64,000 nucleotides of DNA from Shewanella sp. KT0246 (GTDB taxonomy: Bacteria > Pseudomonadota > Gammaproteobacteria > Enterobacterales > Shewanellaceae), in the NCBI RefSeq assembly GCF_019654955.1, contig NZ_BPEV01000020.1, positions 1 through 64,000 of the forward strand, in the 5' to 3' direction. Each line of letters starts with the position of its first letter. Position 1 is the first letter of the stretch. The position numbers were made by a program, and so were the translations under genes. Below, in pieces: positions 47,740 through 57,283 of the stretch. Below the pieces are notes generated by a model. That model made no database searches and was not told the DNA's origin. It saw nothing but the letters and a program-made list of their open reading frames with translations.

Positions 47740-49104
47740 ATGTTTAATAAAAATGTGTTCAGCTTGATGATATTTTGCGCAGGAAGTGTAGCTCTTGTTG
47801 GATGCGACTCAAGTGATGACAGTGACGAGAGCTCAGATAGTTCGGCCTATATTCAGTATTATAATGCCTCAGCCAATAGTACTGCCACATCCCTTGTTTT
47901 AGACGACTATGAGTACAGTGATATTGAGTTTGGGGATTCAATGCCACGTTATGGCTACGACACTGGTAGCGTCGAGATGGAGATTTATGGTCAGGACGAA
48001 AATGAAGACACAGTGACGATTTATAGTGAGGATATGAGCTTCAGTAGTGAAGAAAATCATTTATTTGTGCTCTATGGCGACTACCAGTCACCTGAGTTAT
48101 TAGATATCAGCTACGATCGCAGTGACATGGATGATATGAATGATGATGACGATGAAGATTACAGCAAAATGCAGGTGTTGGTTGCTAATGTGACGTCTGA
48201 AGACATGGCGTATGATGCCTATATTTCGCTTGATAGCGATGAATATCAAGACGCCACTATGCTGGGCAGCATCGATTATCGTGGTTACACCACCGAGTTA
48301 ATGTTAGACACCGACGAGTATGTTATTTACTTGACTGAGCAAGGTACTGATAATGTGGTGTATACCACTAACAGTATGAGCTTAACCACCGAAACTGTTT
48401 ATAAATTTGTACTTCGTAATAGCTTTGGTTCTGGGGATTTAAAGATTACCTTAGACAGCGTTGATTCTACTTCTACACCAGTGTCATATACCAATATTGA
48501 CTCAACAGCTGACTTTAGAGTCTTTAACGGCCTTGAAGACATCACCTTAGATGTGGATGTGGACAGTAAATTAGAATCTCATTACCTTCACGATATTACA
48601 CCGTTTACTGTGAGTGATTTCCAACAAACGGGCTTTAATGACTACGGGGTGACGGTGACAAACGCCGAAAGTTCTGAGGTTATTCTAGACAATGTGCTAG
48701 TGACCTTTAATCAGGACGATATTCGAACTTTGTTGTTATACCAAGATGACAGCGTTAAAGGGATGGTTATTGAGCATGATATGCGCCCAAGAGCTTACGA
48801 ATACAATGTTGATATCGTTAATTTATCGCAAGATTACGATGACTTAACCGTTTACTTTGTTAATAGTTCTGAAACCATTGAGTCCGCAGAATATACCATT
48901 GAAGATATCGATTTTGCAGAGCAAGAAAGCCTCGTCATGCCACAAGATGATTATGAAATTAATGTGGTTTATGAGTCTGATAACGGCACTCAAACCTTGC
49001 TTTACCAATCTGAATTAATCAGCTTTGACGGTGATACCAATTACAGCTTTGTATTAACTAAAGATAGCCAAAGTCAGTTTGGTTACACCCTTCATCAGCT
49101 ATAA
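47740..49104 (+). CDS. Acidic lipoprotein with four DUF4397-like repeats
   Basis: A 454-residue predicted lipoprotein (signal ending ALVGC, Cys22). After an Asp/Ser-rich linker, four similar beta-rich modules of about 85-95 residues follow at about 36-118, 144-236, 258-345 and 352-450. Each opens with a strand such as YIQYYNAS or FRVFNGLE and closes with FVLYGD-, FVLRN- or FVLTKD-like ends. These resemble DUF4397, but the match is judged by eye. The protein is unusually acidic, including DMDDMNDDDDEDY at about 129-141, and very poor in Lys/Arg. It sits alone between terminators. Function unknown; calcium binding is a guess. Confidence 0.72.
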   Translation: MFNKNVFSLMIFCAGSVALVGCDSSDDSDESSDSSAYIQYYNASANSTATSLVLDDYEYSDIEFGDSMPRYGYDTGSVEMEIYGQDENEDTVTIYSEDMSFSSEENHLFVLYGDYQSPELLDISYDRSDMDDMNDDDDEDYSKMQVLVANVTSEDMAYDAYISLDSDEYQDATMLGSIDYRGYTTELMLDTDEYVIYLTEQGTDNVVYTTNSMSLTTETVYKFVLRNSFGSGDLKITLDSVDSTSTPVSYTNIDSTADFRVFNGLEDITLDVDVDSKLESHYLHDITPFTVSDFQQTGFNDYGVTVTNAESSEVILDNVLVTFNQDDIRTLLLYQDDSVKGMVIEHDMRPRAYEYNVDIVNLSQDYDDLTVYFVNSSETIESAEYTIEDIDFAEQESLVMPQDDYEINVVYESDNGTQTLLYQSELISFDGDTNYSFVLTKDSQSQFGYTLHQL

Positions 49105-49178
49105 ACTTGCTGGCAATCGTTGTAGCGAGAATGATTAATGAATTAGCGGATAATACCTATTAGCTAAGTTCAAAGACA

Positions 49179-49207
49179 AAAATGCCGATAATCATTATCG
49201 GCATTTT
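49179..49207. terminator. Bidirectional terminator between the acidic lipoprotein and the chemoreceptor gene
   Basis: A near-perfect palindrome centred on 49193: AAAATGCCGATAA and its complement pair across a three-base loop. T tracts follow on both strands, serving the convergent genes. Confidence 0.88.
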
Positions 49208-49228
49208 ATTGGTTTTTTATCAGCGTCT

Positions 49229-50671
49229 CTATTTGGCGGTTTGGTAGTTACTTAAAATTCGGCCTAAATTAGCTGAAGCTTCAGATAAATCAACTACACC
49301 ATTTGAAGATTGATTAGCAAGATCACGGATAGTATTCGACTTAACCCTAATTTCTGTTAGCTCTTTGGCAATGTCATTGGCCACAGCGCTTTGCTCTTCT
49401 GATGATGTTGATATGTGGAAACTCATGTCCATGATTGAGCGAGAAGACTCAGCAATGGCGTTAACATCAGTACCAATATTGGTGATAAGGTCGCTACTGC
49501 TTTGTGCTTGCTTAACAGTATCTTGCGTAATGCTATCGATGTTTTGAGTTTCAGACTGGAGTTGCTCAATCATAGTCTGAATTTCAACTGTCGCAGATTG
49601 AGTTCGGCTGGCAAGAGTACGTACTTCATCGGCAACTACGGCAAATCCACGACCCATTTCACCTGCTCTTGCAGCTTCAATAGCGGCGTTTAATGCCAGC
49701 AAGTTTGTTTGCTCAGAAATGGCATTAATGGTGGTGATAACTTCATTAATTTTGGTGGCATTTTCTTTTAAGCTACCAACCGAATCTGAAGTTTTTTCGA
49801 TGTAAGTCGATAACTGCTGAATTTCTTCAATAGCACGTTTTACACGGTTGTAGCTTTGCTTAGTGTATTCAGAGTCTTGCTCAACCTGTTGCGTGGTATT
49901 TTTAGCTATATTGGATACTTCTAAAGATGAAGCTGTCATTTCTTCCATAGCCGTAGCAACAGAGTCCAATGAAATATATTGTTGATCGATTTGTTCTGCG
50001 CTTTGCTGAGTCTCATCGGCAAATGAGCTTGATGTAGTGTGTAAGGTGTCGGCACTCTTTTTAACAGTGACAACCAACTCGGTTAATGTATCCATTGCTT
50101 GATCTAATGCGCAGCCAATGGTGCCAAATTCATCACGACCTGGGTGAAAACCTAAGCGAGAAGTTAAGTCACCTTTACCGATTTTAGCAGTGGTGTCCCA
50201 AAGCACCCATAATGCACCACCAATAAAGGTCGCATTCCAGTAGATCACTAATGCAAAAGGCAGTACCCATAAAAAAGACAGTAATAAACTATATAATGCC
50301 GCTTGTTTGGCATCACTTTCAACGTTACGAACTGATTCAGTTAATGAAAAGTATTGTCCATTTGCTTGAACTACCGCTGTAACGTTATTGCCATTACGAT
50401 CGCTTTGTTGGTTAAAATCAGATACAGATAACCCTGCAGCACTCGCTTGCTCAAGTTGTCCAGTTGCTTCAAGCGTATTGACCGTAGCAGTCACCTTTTC
50501 AGTGAGCACTGTCATTGAGCTTTGCTCTATTTGATTTATGCTGTTGAAGTAACTGTTAATCGAGATACAGCTAACAATCAGTAAAAATAGTCCAAATATC
50601 GTCCAGAACTTGTCGTTAATAGACATTTTGATAAACAGCTTATCAATATTACGAAATTCAACTTGTTTCAT
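49229..50671 (-). CDS. Methyl-accepting chemotaxis protein
   Basis: An inner-membrane chemoreceptor of 480 residues. Membrane segments lie at about 22-42 and 133-156, flanking a short periplasmic loop of about 90 residues that is smaller than a usual dCache or four-helix sensor. A HAMP domain follows (about 157-210), then a long cytoplasmic coiled coil with the conserved hairpin tip [19 protein letters not shown] and [13 protein letters not shown]. It would signal through CheW/CheA encoded elsewhere. No CheR-binding pentapeptide is seen at the C-terminus. The ligand cannot be predicted. Confidence 0.93.
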   Translation of the reverse strand: MKQVEFRNIDKLFIKMSINDKFWTIFGLFLLIVSCISINSYFNSINQIEQSSMTVLTEKVTATVNTLEATGQLEQASAAGLSVSDFNQQSDRNGNNVTAVVQANGQYFSLTESVRNVESDAKQAALYSLLLSFLWVLPFALVIYWNATFIGGALWVLWDTTAKIGKGDLTSRLGFHPGRDEFGTIGCALDQAMDTLTELVVTVKKSADTLHTTSSSFADETQQSAEQIDQQYISLDSVATAMEEMTASSLEVSNIAKNTTQQVEQDSEYTKQSYNRVKRAIEEIQQLSTYIEKTSDSVGSLKENATKINEVITTINAISEQTNLLALNAAIEAARAGEMGRGFAVVADEVRTLASRTQSATVEIQTMIEQLQSETQNIDSITQDTVKQAQSSSDLITNIGTDVNAIAESSRSIMDMSFHISTSSEEQSAVANDIAKELTEIRVKSNTIRDLANQSSNGVVDLSEASANLGRILSNYQTAK

Positions 50672-50862
50672 ATTGCCGATGCTTCAGTGATGGAAATTAA
50701 TCGAATTTTAGAGCAGGTAAACAGGATTTGATACGATTTTTTGACAAATTCCGTGCTTTTTTAATGCTTTTGTTACATGGGAGGTAAGCAGACAATACGA
50801 GCAAATTTGAGCTTATTGTATTACATGGTAAACAAGCTCATTTGTAGTGTTTGATATTGCTA

Positions 50863-51882
50863 TTAATTCATCGCTTTACTTAAAAACCGCTTAAAGGCAT
50901 TTTCAAAGGCGATGACTAAATCTGGTGTTTCTTCCTGAGTCAGAATGTGCAGCATCCCCGCATACGAAATAGCTTGATGGGCATAACAAATAACCTCAGC
51001 GAGCTGCCAAGCTTGTATCAGCTCATCGCGTGAGCCATATTTGCTCCATCGGGATAAATACGCATCAATAACATATTGCTTATCTTCGCTATCATCCATT
51101 CTAAATAAATAGGTACCGTCGATAAAAGGGTGGCTAATGCAGCCATCGCTCCAATCAAAAAAAACAAACCCTTTGTCCCTTTGATTATCGCCATAATTAA
51201 GCTCTTGGTGGCGAGCGCTCGCAGGAGCAATATTTTCTATATGTAAGTCACTGTGAACCAATGTATTGGGTATCTTAAATGCTGATAAGGCGGCAATTGC
51301 TGTGATTAGGTGGTTAATGACGTGGTTTAGGTTTTCCGCCGACAGGTTAAGCTCTTGCGGTAATCGAGACGTTATTGCTTCATTTTGAAATGTGCTTCTA
51401 AGTTGCTTAGGAATAGCTGTGATATCGCGGCGGATACAACCAGCACTTTCTAACTCATTAATATAATTAACAGATGATATCTGCAGGTCTGCAAAAGCGG
51501 CGAATGGCTTTGCCCAATCGCTCAAGGGCACAGTATCAACAAATGCTTCACCAAAACTTGCTGTTAGCATCCATTGTTGGCTGGCATCAAATGCGATGAC
51601 CTCAGCACTATATTGTGGAAAGAGTTCGTATAACTTGGCGCACAGACTGGCTTCGTTTGAGAATAAAGGCAGGAAAGCCGTAGCTTTAAAAAATACATCG
51701 CCAGAATAAGTTGTCTGCCTTAAAACATAGCCTAGGGTCCAACCTTTAACTTGTTGCAGTTCCCCAATTAAGCGGAAGTGCTTTTTATTGAGTTCATACT
51801 CTGTCCAATGTTTAGCATTTTGTGGCCAATTGGGTTGTTGCCAGCTTTGTACTTTTGTACTTAAGGTGCCGTTATAATTCAT
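50863..51882 (-). CDS. Aminoglycoside/choline phosphotransferase-like enzyme
   Basis: A kinase-like protein of 339 residues (APH superfamily). The catalytic loop is LVHSDLHIENIA (Brenner motif HxDxxxxN) followed by the metal site FFDWSDG; the N-terminal lobe is less clear. The real substrate is unknown: members act on aminoglycosides, choline, homoserine or sugars, and a chromosomal place like this does not imply drug resistance. I start at the ATG at 51882, since AGGGAAG lies about eight bases upstream; a GTG at 51927 would add 15 charged residues. It is transcribed apart from its neighbours. Confidence 0.75.
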   Translation of the reverse strand: MNYNGTLSTKVQSWQQPNWPQNAKHWTEYELNKKHFRLIGELQQVKGWTLGYVLRQTTYSGDVFFKATAFLPLFSNEASLCAKLYELFPQYSAEVIAFDASQQWMLTASFGEAFVDTVPLSDWAKPFAAFADLQISSVNYINELESAGCIRRDITAIPKQLRSTFQNEAITSRLPQELNLSAENLNHVINHLITAIAALSAFKIPNTLVHSDLHIENIAPASARHQELNYGDNQRDKGFVFFDWSDGCISHPFIDGTYLFRMDDSEDKQYVIDAYLSRWSKYGSRDELIQAWQLAEVICYAHQAISYAGMLHILTQEETPDLVIAFENAFKRFLSKAMN

Positions 51883-52113
51883 GAATGGTTCTTCCCTAAC
51901 CCTTTCCTTTGTAAGTGTATTTTTCACAAGATCATTTTATAAAAATGTGAATGTACGTTTGCTTACGATTAATGTTCTATCTAAAACATTCTTTAAATCA
52001 ATATTTTACTATTATTTGTTAACGTGTTGCAGTACTTAGGATAACACTTTGATTGCACTATTAGACATTTGGACATTTAATATACCCACACAAGTACCCA
52101 AGATTGATAAAAA

Positions 52114-53685
52114 ATGAGAACAGGTATGAAGGCTATTACTCTTGCAGCAACGCTGCTTTGCATTTCTCCAATGCTAATTTCAGCAACGGCATATGCCGAA
52201 AATACAGCTAAAAACAAATCGAATTCAGCATCGATAGCAGAATACAGCCGTAAAATTGCCGTTGATCAAACCGTTGTCACGGAACATAAAACCAAAGTCA
52301 ATGGTAATAGCTTTTCCTATACCGCCACTGTGGGAACTCAGCCAGTTTGGAATGACAATGGCGATGCTGTAGCAACCCTTAGTTATACCTATTATCAACG
52401 TGAAAATGTCCGCAGCACTGCTAAAAGACCGTTATTGATCTCATTTAATGGTGGACCAGGTTCTGCTTCAGTATGGATGGATATTGGTTATACAGGCCCA
52501 AGAGCAATCAATGTGGATGATGAAGGTTATCCGTTGCAGCCATACGGGGTTAAAGCGAATCCTCATTCAATTTTGGATATTGCTGATATTGTTTATGTAA
52601 ACCCAGTTAATACTGGTTATTCAAGAGTGTTGCCAAATGCTGATGGCGAGATGCCAAGTAAAGATAAGCAACAAGAGATGTTTTTCGGTGTTAACGCCGA
52701 CATAAAATACCTTGCTGAGTGGCTTAATACTTTTGTGACCCGCAACGAACGCTGGCGCTCACCTAAATATTTAATTGGTGAAAGTTACGGTACTACACGA
52801 GTCTCTGGCTTAGCATTAGAGCTACAAAACCGCCAGTGGATGTACCTTAATGGTGTAGTACTTGTGTCACCGACGGATATCGGTATTGAACGTAAAGGTC
52901 CTGTTAAGTCTGCTAACCGCTTACCGTACTTTGCAGCAGCGGCTTGGTTTCACAAGGCATTAGCTGATGATTTACAACAGACTGATTTAACCGAGTTCTT
53001 ACCTGAAGTTGAAGCCTTCACGATTAATGAATATATTCCAGCATTGGCGATGGGCGGCTTTATTGCACCGGATCATAAACAGAAAATTGCAGAAAAAGTG
53101 GCTCACTTCTCAGGTTTGAGCGTCGATGCGGTACTTAAGTCAAACCTTGATGTATCAACGCGATTTTTTTGGAAAGAGTTATTGCGTGAACGTGGGCAAA
53201 CTATTGGCCGTTTAGACTCTCGTTATCTTGGTATTGATAAACAAGATGTCGGCGATAGCCCTGATTACAATGCAGAGTTAACCTCATGGTTACATTCATT
53301 CACGCCTGCGATTAATGCATACATGCGTGAAGAACTCAATTATAAAACTGACATCAAGTATTACATGTTGGGTAATGTGCACCCTTGGGATCGCACGAAC
53401 AATAAAACTGGTGAAAACCTACGTCAGGCAATGGCACAAAATCCCTATTTAAATGTCATGGTACAAGCGGGTTATTATGACGGTGCAACTAATTACTTTG
53501 ATGCTAAATACAGCATGTGGCAATTGGATCCAAGTAGCAAAATGAAAGACCGCTTAAGCTTTAAAGGTTACCGTAGTGGCCATATGATGTACTTGCGTTC
53601 AGAAGATCTAAAGCAATCGAATCAAGATTTACGTGAGTTTATTGAAGCGACGATGCCAAAAGAAAATGAGGCTGCAAAATATTAA
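52114..53685 (+). CDS. Secreted S10 family serine carboxypeptidase
   Basis: An exported peptidase of 523 residues. A signal peptide ends near residue 29 (ATAYAEN). S10 motifs are clear: the oxyanion-hole segment NGGPGSAS (112-119), nucleophile Ser224 in GESYGT, and the C-terminal His in YRSGHMMYL. These enzymes remove C-terminal residues at acidic pH and are common in marine bacteria that live on peptides. Two in-frame ATGs (52114 and 52126) are possible starts and neither has a strong ribosome site. A UUCG-loop terminator follows. Confidence 0.9.
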   Translation: MRTGMKAITLAATLLCISPMLISATAYAENTAKNKSNSASIAEYSRKIAVDQTVVTEHKTKVNGNSFSYTATVGTQPVWNDNGDAVATLSYTYYQRENVRSTAKRPLLISFNGGPGSASVWMDIGYTGPRAINVDDEGYPLQPYGVKANPHSILDIADIVYVNPVNTGYSRVLPNADGEMPSKDKQQEMFFGVNADIKYLAEWLNTFVTRNERWRSPKYLIGESYGTTRVSGLALELQNRQWMYLNGVVLVSPTDIGIERKGPVKSANRLPYFAAAAWFHKALADDLQQTDLTEFLPEVEAFTINEYIPALAMGGFIAPDHKQKIAEKVAHFSGLSVDAVLKSNLDVSTRFFWKELLRERGQTIGRLDSRYLGIDKQDVGDSPDYNAELTSWLHSFTPAINAYMREELNYKTDIKYYMLGNVHPWDRTNNKTGENLRQAMAQNPYLNVMVQAGYYDGATNYFDAKYSMWQLDPSSKMKDRLSFKGYRSGHMMYLRSEDLKQSNQDLREFIEATMPKENEAAKY

Positions 53686-53745
53686 TTGCTAACGTCTGTT
53701 ATTAGAATTCAGTAATAATTCAATAGTAATTGAATGATAAATTAT

Positions 53746-53767
53746 AAAGGAGCTTCGGCTCCTTTTT
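53746..53767 (+). terminator. Terminator after the S10 peptidase gene
   Basis: Stem AAAGGAGC / GCTCCTTT (53746-53753 with 53758-53765) closed by a TTCG tetraloop, then T residues. Confidence 0.92.
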
Positions 53768-53851
53768 AATGTATTGGCTTAATGAATTAGTGCTTAAAAA
53801 TTCTGTTAATAAATTGCTTCAATGTGCATAAAAATAAAATTGGAATGAAAA

Positions 53852-56032
53852 ATGAGAGTGAGCATATTATCAGTAATGTCGTTGGCTACTATTCTGGTTG
53901 TGCCGATGCAGGTACTAGCCAAAGTTGTTACAACAAATGCGCCAACTGCGGGGAAGGTTTTGTGTGAAGGCAAAACCATTACGCCGATTTATGAGATCCA
54001 AGGAGCAGGTTCTACTAGTCCATTAGGTGCTGAGGGTGGCAATGAATCCATACATGAAGTAACCACCACAGGGGTGGTTACAGCTCGAGCCGATAGGTTG
54101 TATAAAGGTTTCTTTATCCAAGACCCACAAGGAGACGGCTCACCTTTGACATCTGATGGTATTTTTGTGCATTGGGGAGACTCAGCACCAGCAAAAATCG
54201 TCCCAGGGATGGAAATCTGTGTCACAGGTAAAGTACAAGAGTATTCAGGCTTTACTCAAATCAATATTGAACAGCAGCAAAAATTTACACTCGGCAACCA
54301 TCTAGGTGAGCTTGCTGCCACGCCTTTACAGGTTCAAGAAGGCCAAAGTTTAGTGCAAGCTCTTGAGCGACTTGAAGGCATGAAAGTTGTGTTAACAACA
54401 GCGAGCGAAATGAAAGTTACGCGTTCATTTAGCCTCGATTATGACTCATACCGTAATAACATGGTGTTGTCACATCAAGCGCCATTGATTAAAGCTACTC
54501 AGGTTTATTCACCGTTATCCACCGACGCAATCGCATTGCATAGTGCCAATATAGCGAATCAGCTTGTTGTTGAATCTGATTATAAAGCTGAGCATGGCGA
54601 AGTGCCGTATTTTCCAAACTTTAATGCCGATAATGGTTATATTCGTATTGGTGATACCTTGACCAATATTGAGGGTGTTATTGGCTATAGCTATGATAAA
54701 TATCGCTTTATGCCAATCAATGAGATTGGCGCCAGCGATTTTGTTCGTAATAACGACCGCAGCGTGGAGCCAGCGATCACTAATCAAGGTGACTTGCGTG
54801 TAGCCAGTTTTAATGTGCTGAATTTCTTTAATAGTGAATTTGGCGGTGATCCTAATCCATTAGGTCACAATCGAGGTGCAAAGATTGAGTCAGAAATGCT
54901 GTTGCAGCGAACAAAAATCGTTAATGCAATGGCGGCAATGAATGCAGACATTATTGGCATAATGGAAGTTGAAAATAATGGCTTTGGTGAGTTAAGTGCC
55001 ATCCAGAACTTAGTTGAGGCACTTAATGCAAAGCTGCCAGCTGAACTTGCTTATCAATTTGTTGAAGTCACTGACAATGGTGGCTTTGTTGGCTCAGATG
55101 CCATTGCTGTCGGTCTGTTATATAGACCCGAAGTTGTCACTTTAGACGGTATAGCAAAGGTTATTGTTACGCCTGAACAACACATCGAAGAGGGAGTGGT
55201 GACACGTATCAATGATGGCGTGAAGGAAACCAACCCTGCTTATCATAAATATCAACGTCACAGCTTAATGCAAGGCTTTTTGGTAAATGCTCAAAAACTG
55301 ACAGTTGTGGTGAATCACTTTAAATCTAAAGGCTCAGGTTGCTTAGAGGACTGGTTAAGCTTTAATGAAGATTCTGAACCCGAGGACTTACAGGGCAAGT
55401 GTAATGCGTTTCGAGTCTCTGCCGCTAAGGTTATCGGTGAGTCGATAACAGACTTAGAAGGTGATGTGCTGGTTATAGGTGATTTGAATGCCTATGGCAA
55501 AGAAGATCCATTAGCAGTGCTAACAGATTATGATGCAAATCTTAACGAGCGTGTTATTAAAACTGCCTCACACACCCGCTTAAATGGACTTGCTCATGAG
55601 CCAAAAGGCATGGTGATTGATAAAGGGTTTGGACTGATTAATTTAAATGCTCAAGCACATGGCGCAGCGACGTACTCATATAGCTATAATGGTGAGCTAG
55701 GTAATTTAGATCATGCCTTAGGTAATAGTAGCTTAGCAGCACGTTTGGTGGCTATTGAAGATTGGCATATCAATTCAGTTGAATCTAACTTGTTCGAATA
55801 CAGCAGTAAATATACTGGAGAGCTAGCTAAGTCTGACAATGTTTACTCTTCATCTGATCACGATCCAGTACTCATTGCCCTAGCATACCCTCAAGCGTCA
55901 GAGACTAAAGACGGTGAAATTAAAGAAAAAGCTGGTGGCAGTTTAGGTTATTTAGGCTTGTTACTTTTATTGGCCTTATGCCTTGGTCGCAAGTTTACGC
56001 TGCGAGTGAATCAACTTATCACTAATTACTAA
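53852..56032 (+). CDS. Extracellular nuclease (ExeM/NucH-like) with GlyGly-CTERM tail
   Basis: A secreted endonuclease/exonuclease/phosphatase-fold enzyme of 726 residues. A signal peptide (about 1-23) is followed by an OB-fold-like YhcR-type domain (about 55-235) and the EEP nuclease domain (about 312-665). Catalytic-type motifs are visible: VASFNVLNFF, IMEVENNGFG, VNHFKSKGSGC, IGDLNAYGKEDP and SSDHDPVLIAL. The C-terminus has GG at 695-696, a hydrophobic helix and a basic GRK cluster, matching the GlyGly-CTERM sorting signal handled by rhombosortase, with about a dozen extra residues after it. Likely degrades extracellular DNA for phosphate or biofilm turnover. Confidence 0.88.
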   Translation: MRVSILSVMSLATILVVPMQVLAKVVTTNAPTAGKVLCEGKTITPIYEIQGAGSTSPLGAEGGNESIHEVTTTGVVTARADRLYKGFFIQDPQGDGSPLTSDGIFVHWGDSAPAKIVPGMEICVTGKVQEYSGFTQINIEQQQKFTLGNHLGELAATPLQVQEGQSLVQALERLEGMKVVLTTASEMKVTRSFSLDYDSYRNNMVLSHQAPLIKATQVYSPLSTDAIALHSANIANQLVVESDYKAEHGEVPYFPNFNADNGYIRIGDTLTNIEGVIGYSYDKYRFMPINEIGASDFVRNNDRSVEPAITNQGDLRVASFNVLNFFNSEFGGDPNPLGHNRGAKIESEMLLQRTKIVNAMAAMNADIIGIMEVENNGFGELSAIQNLVEALNAKLPAELAYQFVEVTDNGGFVGSDAIAVGLLYRPEVVTLDGIAKVIVTPEQHIEEGVVTRINDGVKETNPAYHKYQRHSLMQGFLVNAQKLTVVVNHFKSKGSGCLEDWLSFNEDSEPEDLQGKCNAFRVSAAKVIGESITDLEGDVLVIGDLNAYGKEDPLAVLTDYDANLNERVIKTASHTRLNGLAHEPKGMVIDKGFGLINLNAQAHGAATYSYSYNGELGNLDHALGNSSLAARLVAIEDWHINSVESNLFEYSSKYTGELAKSDNVYSSSDHDPVLIALAYPQASETKDGEIKEKAGGSLGYLGLLLLLALCLGRKFTLRVNQLITNY

Positions 56033-56063
56033 ATTACTAAATTACTAATTGCAATAAAGTAAT

Positions 56064-56090
56064 AAAAAAGGAGCCTAAGGCTCCTTTTTT
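56064..56090. terminator. Bidirectional terminator between nuclease and PepSY genes
   Basis: A perfect 12-bp stem AAAAAAGGAGCC / GGCTCCTTTTTT (56064-56075 with 56079-56090) with a three-base loop, lying between convergent genes. Confidence 0.93.
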
Positions 56091-56103
56091 CGGGGGAATC
56101 GAT

Positions 56104-57222
56104 TCAAGCCGCTGACTGGGAGTCTATGGCCACTCTGGTGCGTTTGGCTATGACTTTTTGTTGGCGACGACTCCAATATAAATACAGACCGGTGAAGCCT
56201 AAAATAACAGGCATTAGGCCTACAAAACACCAGATTATGCGAGTAATCAGCCCGCCAAAGTAACCAAAATGTAGTTTACGAAAGCTATCTAGAAATACCA
56301 TCAGAAAGCCCGCATCACGTATATCTTGTTTTTGGACTAATTCACCACTGGTTTTATCAAAGCTGACAATACTTGAGTATTCGCTATTGAGAGGGTTGTT
56401 GGTCTCTACAGCACCATAGAAAGTAATATTTCGGTCAGGCTCATGGGGCATTGCAAGATACCCTGCTTGATAGGTGGGGATCTCTTTTGAGCTTTGTATT
56501 CTTAAGGTTTCAAACGAAATATCTGGGCTATGAAGTGGGGCGGTAATATAGACGTGTCCGCTGTCGCCATGCTCATTGATTTCATGCAATATGCCAGCGA
56601 TATTCCAATAACCACCAGTGAACGCCATGATAAGTAAAATTGGCGAGCTTAAAATACCGATAAACTTATGGATATCACTAAATAAAATACGCCTCACAGC
56701 TTTGATGCGCATGGTGAATAATTTAGCCCAAAAGCGTCGATATAAAATAATGCCACTAATACCTAAAAACAGCATAATTAACGCTGCAGCAAAACCAACC
56801 CAAGCCCCTTTAACTTCAAGCAAAAACGTATAATGCAGCTCTAATAACCAATCGGTGATGTAATGTCCCATAGGTTGAGATTGAGACAATAGCTCTCCTG
56901 TGTACTGGTTAATGTAAATCTTTTCCCAATCTTCTGTACCGCGCTTTATTAAATAACCCGCATCAGAACGCTGCTTATCATCAAATAGTTCCCAACCTCC
57001 CAGTTCGTACTCTGGATTAGCATCGAGTGTGGTTTGCATCAGTGTATCTAGGCTGACACGTTCGGTTGTATTGTCTGCCTCAACCACCATGTGGGCAGGA
57101 CGCAACAGGCTATCTATTTCGACTTTAAAAACCAAAATGCTGCCGGTTATTGAAATGATCAATAACGGCAGCATAGCAATTAGCGCTCCATAAGAGTGCC
57201 ACTTAAATAATGTTTTTCTCAT
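56104..57222 (-). CDS. PepSY-associated membrane protein, probable siderophore-iron reductase
   Basis: An inner-membrane protein of 372 residues with four membrane segments (about 12-33, 140-162, 185-208 and 330-352) and a PepSY domain in the large periplasmic loops. Conserved His residues sit near membrane ends (KWHSYGAL, LELHYTFL, DIHKFIG, KLHFGYF), suitable for haem ligation. It lies directly downstream of a siderophore receptor. Relatives such as FoxB and PiuB accompany such receptors and are thought to reduce or release iron from ferri-siderophores. The exact activity here is inferred. Confidence 0.82.
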   Translation of the reverse strand: MRKTLFKWHSYGALIAMLPLLIISITGSILVFKVEIDSLLRPAHMVVEADNTTERVSLDTLMQTTLDANPEYELGGWELFDDKQRSDAGYLIKRGTEDWEKIYINQYTGELLSQSQPMGHYITDWLLELHYTFLLEVKGAWVGFAAALIMLFLGISGIILYRRFWAKLFTMRIKAVRRILFSDIHKFIGILSSPILLIMAFTGGYWNIAGILHEINEHGDSGHVYITAPLHSPDISFETLRIQSSKEIPTYQAGYLAMPHEPDRNITFYGAVETNNPLNSEYSSIVSFDKTSGELVQKQDIRDAGFLMVFLDSFRKLHFGYFGGLITRIIWCFVGLMPVILGFTGLYLYWSRRQQKVIAKRTRVAIDSQSAA

Positions 57223-57241
57223 AATTGACTCTAATTAATAC

Positions 57242-57275
57242 AAAAAGGCTTCTTGCCTTGAGACAAGAAGCCTTT
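57242..57275 (-). terminator. Hairpin terminator between the receptor and PepSY genes
   Basis: A 12-bp stem AAAGGCTTCTTG (57244-57255) with CAAGAAGCCTTT (57264-57275). On the minus strand a short T run follows. It sits between the receptor stop and the PepSY start, so it may reduce expression of the second gene. Confidence 0.8.
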
Positions 57276-57283
57276 AATGAAAC

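Noticed and set aside
50863..51882. Aminoglycoside resistance gene
   Set aside because: Only the general APH-type kinase motifs are visible; there is no mobile element or specific resistance-family signature, so resistance is not claimed.
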